Assembly: GCA_023460535.1 (NCBI GenBank)
Contig: JAEWPV010000018.1
Location: 7,608 to 71,607 of the forward strand
Length of the DNA: 64,000 bases
Source of the DNA: Bacillota bacterium
GTDB taxonomy: Bacteria > Bacillota > Clostridia > Oscillospirales > Ruminococcaceae
Direction: 5' to 3'
Shown in pieces: positions 59,231 through 64,000 of this stretch (positions are counted from its first letter, which is position 1; each line of letters begins with the position of its first letter). The notes under the pieces were generated by a model, which did no database searches, was not told the DNA's origin, and was given only the letters and a program-made list of their open reading frames with translations. The translations under genes and the position numbers were made by a program.

Positions 59231-59675
59231 TTCGCTTACCTCCCATCACGGCGCGTTTTATTTCGGGCACATATTGCCTTGAGATGATGATATTCTCGCC
59301 GTTTTTCATATGTGCCGTAAACCGCCCGTTTAGTGCAGGGCTTATGCTGTCAAGCTTCATCAGGTTGATAACAAAGGACTTGGAGCATCGGATGAAATGC
59401 TTATCCGAATAGGCATTTTCAAGCTCATACAGACGGATTTTGAGTTCATACGACCTGCTCTTTGTATAGGCAAATACCCGCTCGTCAACTGCCTCAAAAT
59501 AGAAAACATCACAGAGATTGAACTGATAGATGCGTTCGTCCACACTGCCTGTTAAGGTCGTCCCCTTGGTGAGAGCATACGACCGTATGCTCTCTATATC
59601 GGGTGTCACCTCAATGCATTCTATAATCAGACATTCATCGGCCTTGTTAATGATCTGCTTGATTCGCACCTGCAT
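59220..59675 (-). CDS. LytTR family DNA-binding regulator
   Basis: A 151-aa protein with a C-terminal LytTR domain (DVFYFEAVDERVFAYTKSRS, FIRCSKSFVINLMKLDSISP, ENIIISRQYVPEIKRAV). No receiver domain is present. With the DUF3021 gene it makes a membrane-inhibited LytTR system of the kind described in streptococci. ATG 59675 has AAAGGAA 8 nt upstream. It follows the hydrolase gene by 2 nt, so the hydrolase is in the same operon. Confidence 0.9.
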   Translation of the reverse strand: MQVRIKQIINKADECLIIECIEVTPDIESIRSYALTKGTTLTGSVDERIYQFNLCDVFYFEAVDERVFAYTKSRSYELKIRLYELENAYSDKHFIRCSKSFVINLMKLDSISPALNGRFTAHMKNGENIIISRQYVPEIKRAVMGGKRNGL

Positions 59676-59677
59676 AA

Positions 59678-60976
59678 TTAGTATTCCTTTTCTATTTTTA
59701 GTTCTCCAGCGTCTTTTAGATAGCAATCAAAAAATTCCAGCACGACCTCGTTCATTGTTTCAATGCAATACCGCGCATCTATCGTACCCACACCAAGCAT
59801 ATTGGCAAGCGCAGGGGAAAACAATGGCAGGTCGGTAAAGTTTAAGTGCCCAGCATCTTGAAACACTGTCTCGTATGCGCACAAGGCGTTTTGTGTCGCA
59901 TAAAAATTGTTGTACACATCACCGACAAGCTCCGCCGAATTTGTGTAGTGATCTTCCGCATACACATTTAAGAGCGGCACGGGGTAAGGGGTGTCGTTAA
60001 GAATAGTCGTGTTGTTTTCAAATGCTACCTCTTCGCCCAGCATGGTTCCGTCAAGGACGATGACAGCGTCAATATCGTCTCGCTCTCTGCCAATCTGTGC
60101 GGACGTCGCGCCTCCCAGTGAGTGCCCCATCAGCCCGATCTTTTCTGTATTGATGATAGAAAAGAGCGCATCAGCCTTGTTGTTTTCGCATTGCGAACGG
60201 ATTGTGTTAAGTACGAAGTGTTCGTCATCGGTGCGAAGCTTCATCCACGCTTTTGTGGTATGGTAAATCTCTTCTTCATGTGTTGTGTCGTGGACGGCGT
60301 TTATTTGGGACGCCCTGTTAATAAACTCGGGGTCTACTGTCGTAAGGGTTCCGTTGGTGTCCATTGTGAAAAACGCATGGTAGGTATGTCCGATGCTTGC
60401 CACTACATATCCGTTCGAGGCAAGTTCCGCAAACGTAGAGAAGTTGCTCCCGCCAAAACCAAACGCACCGTGAGAGAAAATAACAAGGGGATACGTGCCA
60501 TCCGCGTTTTCGGGATACCAGAATTCAACTGTTAAGGCTCTGTTCCCGCCGGTTTCCGAGAATTCATCCACCCGGCTGTTATCGGTCCAGGTATACTTTG
60601 CCGTCGCTATCTCATGCTCTCCCGTGGTTATGGGCTGTTCGTACTGAGGACAAAGGATTGAAATAAAAAGTGCGAAGGTAAACACGAAGCAGTTCCTTAC
60701 AAAGCGAAGGATGTTTTTTCCCAGCTTATACTCTTTTTCTCTTTTTCTAACCAGTATCACTACGCCAGCAAGTGCCTGCACAACCAGCACGAGCAAAAGC
60801 ATTACATAGCGAAAGCTCCATTCGTAAACCCCGGTGACAAGCATAAGCCCGAAAAGAGCCAGCAAGCCGATGCGGACAATTGCTTTTTCTTCTCTGTGAT
60901 TGTTCTTTGTTGTGATTGACCAGACAAGTAATAACGTCTCCAGTGTAAGTAATAGTACCAGTGTTAAAATTCCCAT
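59678..60976 (-). CDS. alpha/beta hydrolase with an N-terminal membrane part
   Basis: A 432-aa protein. Residues 1-125 form three or four membrane helices (MGILTLVLLLTLETLLLVWS and on). The rest is an alpha/beta hydrolase of the PAF-acetylhydrolase/dienelactone-hydrolase type, with oxyanion region YPLVIFSHGAFGFGGSNFST, nucleophile GHSLGGA and a late HLNF with the catalytic His. ATG 60976 has GGAGGG 7 nt upstream. It is the first gene of an operon with LytTR and DUF3021. The ester substrate is unknown. Confidence 0.87.
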   Translation of the reverse strand: MGILTLVLLLTLETLLLVWSITTKNNHREEKAIVRIGLLALFGLMLVTGVYEWSFRYVMLLLVLVVQALAGVVILVRKREKEYKLGKNILRFVRNCFVFTFALFISILCPQYEQPITTGEHEIATAKYTWTDNSRVDEFSETGGNRALTVEFWYPENADGTYPLVIFSHGAFGFGGSNFSTFAELASNGYVVASIGHTYHAFFTMDTNGTLTTVDPEFINRASQINAVHDTTHEEEIYHTTKAWMKLRTDDEHFVLNTIRSQCENNKADALFSIINTEKIGLMGHSLGGATSAQIGRERDDIDAVIVLDGTMLGEEVAFENNTTILNDTPYPVPLLNVYAEDHYTNSAELVGDVYNNFYATQNALCAYETVFQDAGHLNFTDLPLFSPALANMLGVGTIDARYCIETMNEVVLEFFDCYLKDAGELKIEKEY

Positions 60977-61007
60977 TGTTGCACCCTCCATTTATAATTC
61001 TGCCCCC

Positions 61008-61036
61008 AGTATAGATGCGATTTTTATAGGGAGCAA
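61008..61036 (-). promoter_or_regulatory. promoter of the hydrolase-LytTR-DUF3021 operon
   Basis: On the minus strand TTGCTC (61031-61036), a 17-bp spacer and TATACT (61008-61013), 32 nt from the ATG. The remaining stretch to 61310 is AT-rich and holds no gene I can support. Confidence 0.6.
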
Positions 61037-61309
61037 GTGATTTTGGATGAGATGCATTTTAGGAGGATAAGCTGCTCAAATTCGATTGTTTAACGTGTTT
61101 TAATTATATGTTATGGAAGTAATGAATGCAATTATATCCGATACAAAACGTGTATTGAATCATTTCCTTTAGTCAAATTACAGGTGAATATTTACAAAAT
61201 ATGTATCGTGTGATATAGTTGCAAATAAAACTACAGTAAAAATCAGGGCGAAATATTTACCTCATTTTGAGGTGTCCTTTCATAAAACCCCGACGGTAAA
61301 GGAGTGAGG

Positions 61310-61375
61310 ATGACGACGATGTGTAATGTGTCTTGGGTCTCCTCTCGGCATATATGTAATAGAAGGTGGAGATAG
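61310..61375 (+). CDS. possible 21-aa leader peptide before the flavodoxin gene
   Basis: ATG 61310 follows AAAGGAG by 7 nt. The frame reads MTTMCNVSWVSSRHICNRRW plus R, and stops at TAG 61373-61375, one base before the flavodoxin ATG. It runs over the flavodoxin ribosome site. The content (2 Cys, 2 Trp, 4 Arg) is odd for a random frame but proves little. It may couple translation of the next gene. Confidence 0.35.
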   Translation: MTTMCNVSWVSSRHICNRRWR

Positions 61376-61376
61376 T

Positions 61377-61863
61377 ATGGTAATTGTTTATGAATCAAAG
61401 ACGGGTTTTACCAAGCGGTATGCCGACATGCTCGCAGCTAAAACAGGTCTAAAGGTTTTAACGGCAAATGAATGTGCAAAAATTATCAAGGAAGACGAAA
61501 TCATTTTTCTTGGATGGATGAAAGCCGGTAAGATACAGGGTCTTGCAAAACTGCGCAATTACAACGTCAAAGCGGTTTGCGGCTCGGGTACCGGACGAAC
61601 CGCAGAGCCAAACACCGAAACGGTAATCGCAAGGAATGGCATCGAAGGCACACCGTTTTTTTTATCTGCGCGGTGGGTGCTTCCCTCTAAAAGAGATAAA
61701 GGGCATGGATAAGATCATGCTGTCGTTGTTTTTAAGGATGCTCAAAGGACGCAAGGACAAGGATGAAAGAATCGAAGAGGCCATCAAAACCATTGAAAAT
61801 GGTTTTGACGGGGTAAAAGAGAAGAATCTTGAGCCCGTACTCCAATGGCTTGGTGAAAGGTGA
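61377..61863 (+). pseudogene. flavodoxin-like protein split by a frameshift in a T8 run
   Basis: ATG 61377 opens a frame reading MVIVYESKTGFTKRYADMLA, GWMKAGKIQGLAKLRNYNVK, then NGIEGTPFF, and after a run of eight T (61656-61663) passes into nonsense ending at 61712. One T fewer puts it in the frame that reads FFYLRGGCFPLKEIKGMDKI, MLSLFLRMLKGRKDKDERIE and ends LQWLGER at 61863. The joined protein of about 160 aa is a complete flavodoxin-domain family member. It may be a pseudogene, a sequencing slip or a phase-variable site. Confidence 0.8.
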
Positions 61864-61876
61864 CGGAGGGGTGTTT

Positions 61877-62671
61877 ATGAAGAGCGTGGTGATAACCGGA
61901 AGCACACGCGGCATTGGTTTTTGCATGGCAACGGAGTTTCTGCGCGCGGGATGTCAGGTAACACTATCGGGCAGGGGTGAAACGCTGCCCTCAGATGCTC
62001 ACACGGCACTGTCGCCCTTTGAGGGGAAGTTTATCTATGTTCCATGCAACGTACAGGAAAAAGCAAGTCTTAAAAACCTATGGGACGTCTCTGCTGCACA
62101 GTGGGGCGGGGTAGATATATGGATTAACAATGCGGGGCAAAACGCGCCGCATAAGTTCTGTTGGGAAACTGGAGAAACCTACACCCAAAACGTGATTGCT
62201 ACAAATATTACCGGTATGATATACGGCTCTCAGATTGCTGCAGCGGGAATGCTGAAACAAGGGCACGGCGCGATATACAGCATGGAGGGGCTGGGCTCTA
62301 ACAATATGATACAGCTCAAAACAATACTGTATGGTACATCAAAACGCGCATTAACCTACTTTATGCAAGGGCTTGCAAAGGAACTGAAGGGTACTGGCGT
62401 ACTGGCGGGACGGTTGTCTCCCGGTATGATGCTGACCGATTTCATCACAAAAACGCCGGACGGAGCTCGTTCCGATGTCCTCTTGGACGAACGGTTTAAG
62501 AAGCTGTTTAACATACTGGCAGAGAAGCCCGAAACGGTTGCGGAATATTTTATACCTAGAATACTCAGCAACACCAAAAACGACGCTCAGATTGCATGGC
62601 TTACAAGCAAAAGGGCGTTATGGTGTTTTACGACCGCAGGCTTTAGAAAAGGCAGGCTAATTAACGATTAG
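61877..62671 (+). CDS. short-chain dehydrogenase/reductase (SDR)
   Basis: A 264-aa Rossmann oxidoreductase with cofactor loop TGSTRGIGFCMATEF, NNAG (IWINNAGQNAP), and YGTSKRALTYFMQGL with the catalytic Tyr and Lys. The catalytic Ser position reads SMEGLGS. GGAGGGG lies 6 nt before the ATG at 61877, 13 nt after the flavodoxin frame, so both are probably one operon. Substrate unknown; the Asn-rich loop differs from common FabG. Confidence 0.9.
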   Translation: MKSVVITGSTRGIGFCMATEFLRAGCQVTLSGRGETLPSDAHTALSPFEGKFIYVPCNVQEKASLKNLWDVSAAQWGGVDIWINNAGQNAPHKFCWETGETYTQNVIATNITGMIYGSQIAAAGMLKQGHGAIYSMEGLGSNNMIQLKTILYGTSKRALTYFMQGLAKELKGTGVLAGRLSPGMMLTDFITKTPDGARSDVLLDERFKKLFNILAEKPETVAEYFIPRILSNTKNDAQIAWLTSKRALWCFTTAGFRKGRLIND

Positions 62672-62737
62672 GGGTTCTATAACCAACAAATAAACCAATC
62701 GTATCCCGCATATACTGTTACGGGGGCGAAATATAGT

Positions 62738-63211
62738 ATGACAAAAAAGATCAATTGGTTGCAGCTTGTTACCATCGTGCTTGCAACACAGCTTATCGGT
62801 GTGCTCGGCAGCCTGTTTTCCGGCAGCATAGGGCAACTCTACACATCCTATATAAAACCGCCGTTGTCGCCACCGGGATGGCTTTTCGGCGTCATTTGGC
62901 CTGTACTTTATCTTTTAATGGCGATAGCGGCCTATCTCATTTACCAAGCTCCGCTAACAGAGGAGCGCAAAAGGGCAATCACCTTATATTGGGCGCAACT
63001 CATTGTGAACTTCATCTGGCCGATTGTGTTCTTTCGATTTGAGTGGTATTGGATAGCCGTTGCAGTGATTGTGTTGTTGGATGTTTTGGTTTTGTTGACG
63101 ACGATATCGTTTTATCGCATCAAAAAGGCTGCGGGTTACCTGATGCTGCCCTATTTGCTTTGGATTTTATTCGCCACCTATTTAAATGTTGGGATTGCAG
63201 TGTTAAACTGA
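62738..63211 (+). CDS. tspO: TspO/MBR family membrane protein
   Basis: A 157-aa protein with five membrane helices, rich in Trp: PPLSPPGWLFGVIWPVLYLL, MAIAAYLIYQA, LYWAQLIVNFIWPIVFFRFE, and YLLWILFATYLNVGI. The pattern is that of the TspO/peripheral benzodiazepine receptor family, which binds porphyrins and cholesterol-like lipids; the role in Bacillota is not settled. It is 66 nt after the SDR gene. Confidence 0.93.
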   Translation: MTKKINWLQLVTIVLATQLIGVLGSLFSGSIGQLYTSYIKPPLSPPGWLFGVIWPVLYLLMAIAAYLIYQAPLTEERKRAITLYWAQLIVNFIWPIVFFRFEWYWIAVAVIVLLDVLVLLTTISFYRIKKAAGYLMLPYLLWILFATYLNVGIAVLN

Positions 63212-63356
63212 TAGAAAGATGGCACACCACGTTAGTTGACATAGCGTGCCGTGCTCCGTTTTGCCTATGCTCATACACATACTACGTCACGCCTAAGTCA
63301 AAACCTGCTCAGATTGTAGATGCTGCATGACTTTGAATTATCCATGAGCGCAACTC

Positions 63357-63393
63357 ATAATACGCTATATCACAATGTGGTATAGCGTATTAT
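63357..63393. terminator. near-perfect palindrome, possibly a bidirectional terminator
   Basis: ATAATACGCTATA (63357-63369) pairs with TATAGCGTATTAT (63381-63393), and the loop has a further CAC/GTG. There is no long T-run. It lies 145 nt after tspO. It could be a terminator, a protein-binding palindrome or the end of a small mobile repeat. Confidence 0.5.
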
Positions 63394-64000
63394 ATTATCG
63401 TGTAAAGAGAGAATGACACATTGTGAATGACGTCGAGAAGTTTGAAGTTGATGCGTTACAAACCAAAGCGCCCTACGTCAACTCTGCGGAACACCTGGCC
63501 TAAGTTGCCACAGATAATCATCTGAGCCAAACAGTGGTCATTGTGGAAGGTTATTCCTAGTCAGACATAGTTTTACGCAAAATTTAGCTGCTGTTCTCGT
63601 TCCCATACGTTCCTCTTCCTATACCACATCTATGAACACAGAACCTAAAAAAATGCGAACATGATGCCGAAGGAATGCAAAAGCGAGTTTATCGTATTCT
63701 ATTAAAAAACATTCCATTGGTTGCAAAAGTGCTTCGCAGCTAGAATAAGTGGTTCCTGTTTTCTCCAAGCAAAACGCATTGTAGTATGTTTTTACAATTT
63801 GATTGATAAAATCGTAAAAATTCTTACATACGCAATAAAATATTCTATGTTCTTTTCACTCCAATTACTATACAATTAGCCATGAGCAAAACCGAAAAAA
63901 CCCAGATATAAAGCGGGTTCACGAGCATGGCAAACTCGTCTTGTCACTCCAAAAATATATAGAAACGACCAGCTCACAATGGTATAATTTTGTTGGGAAA
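63394..64000. other. no gene that can be supported
   Basis: About 600 nt without a convincing ORF on either strand. A short frame from GTG at 63423 (VNDVEKFEVDALQTKAPYVN) stops after 22 codons; after its stop the same frame goes on, so it may be a degenerate relic. The rest is AT-rich and has stops in all frames. A small AACCC/GGGTT pairing is seen near 63900-63920. Confidence 0.5.

Overview
The window looks like the chromosome of an endospore-forming member of the Clostridia (Bacillota), probably an Oscillospirales/Ruminococcaceae-like lineage. The evidence is a Gram-positive gene order (ylxM-ffh-rpsP-khpA-rimM-trmD; mraZ-rsmH-ftsL-pbp-murE-murF-mraY-ftsW-murG-murA-ftsQ-ftsZ), AGGAGG-type ribosome sites with many TTG and GTG starts, sporulation-type genes (bofA, yaaL, cotJABC, a SpoVD-like PBP with PASTA domains), two MurA paralogues, HPr with both His15 and Ser46, and a type A-like RNase P RNA. 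Base composition is moderate and balanced over most of the window and becomes clearly AT-richer from about 54 kb on. The lineage is inferred from gene content only.

Layout. 1-2 kb: a MerR regulator divergent from a cut-off aldo/keto reductase, two uncharacterised genes and tRNA-Arg(CCG). 2.3-13 kb: housekeeping genes (secG, rnr, gdhA, rnpB, bioY, mtnN, bofA, yaaL, ilvE, a RluA-type pseudouridine synthase). 13-15.6 kb: a polar amino-acid ABC importer. 16-23 kb: an M23/LysM/G5 envelope protein, a first murA, walJ, rlmH and yifB. 24-28 kb: a MacB-like ABC module in which an ATPase, an exported CARDB-like protein and an FtsX-type permease overlap end to end. 28-37 kb: the SRP/ribosome-maturation cluster, HPr, uvrC, rsmD and coaD. 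37.4-51.7 kb: the division and cell-wall (dcw) cluster, preceded by a textbook array of four MraZ boxes. 52-53.3 kb: the cotJABC spore-coat operon.

53.3-64 kb is an accessory, rearranged segment. It holds a decayed IS1182-type transposase, a short stump that resembles the end of an RlmD-type RNA methyltransferase gene, a LysR regulator broken by a one-base frameshift next to an intact dehydratase, an Rrf2 regulator with a 9-bp dyad operator, an ECF-type sigma factor, a hydrolase-LytTR-DUF3021 operon, a flavodoxin gene whose frame breaks in a run of eight T, an SDR and a TspO homologue.

I found no CRISPR array, prophage, toxin-antitoxin pair or rRNA operon, and no clear case of an entirely new system. 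The items most worth following are the mosaic ABC/CARDB/permease module, the T8 frameshift in the flavodoxin with a 21-codon ORF ahead of it, the Rrf2 operator repeats, and the strongly structured leader before the zinc-ribbon/TM2 gene. Promoter and terminator calls are by eye.
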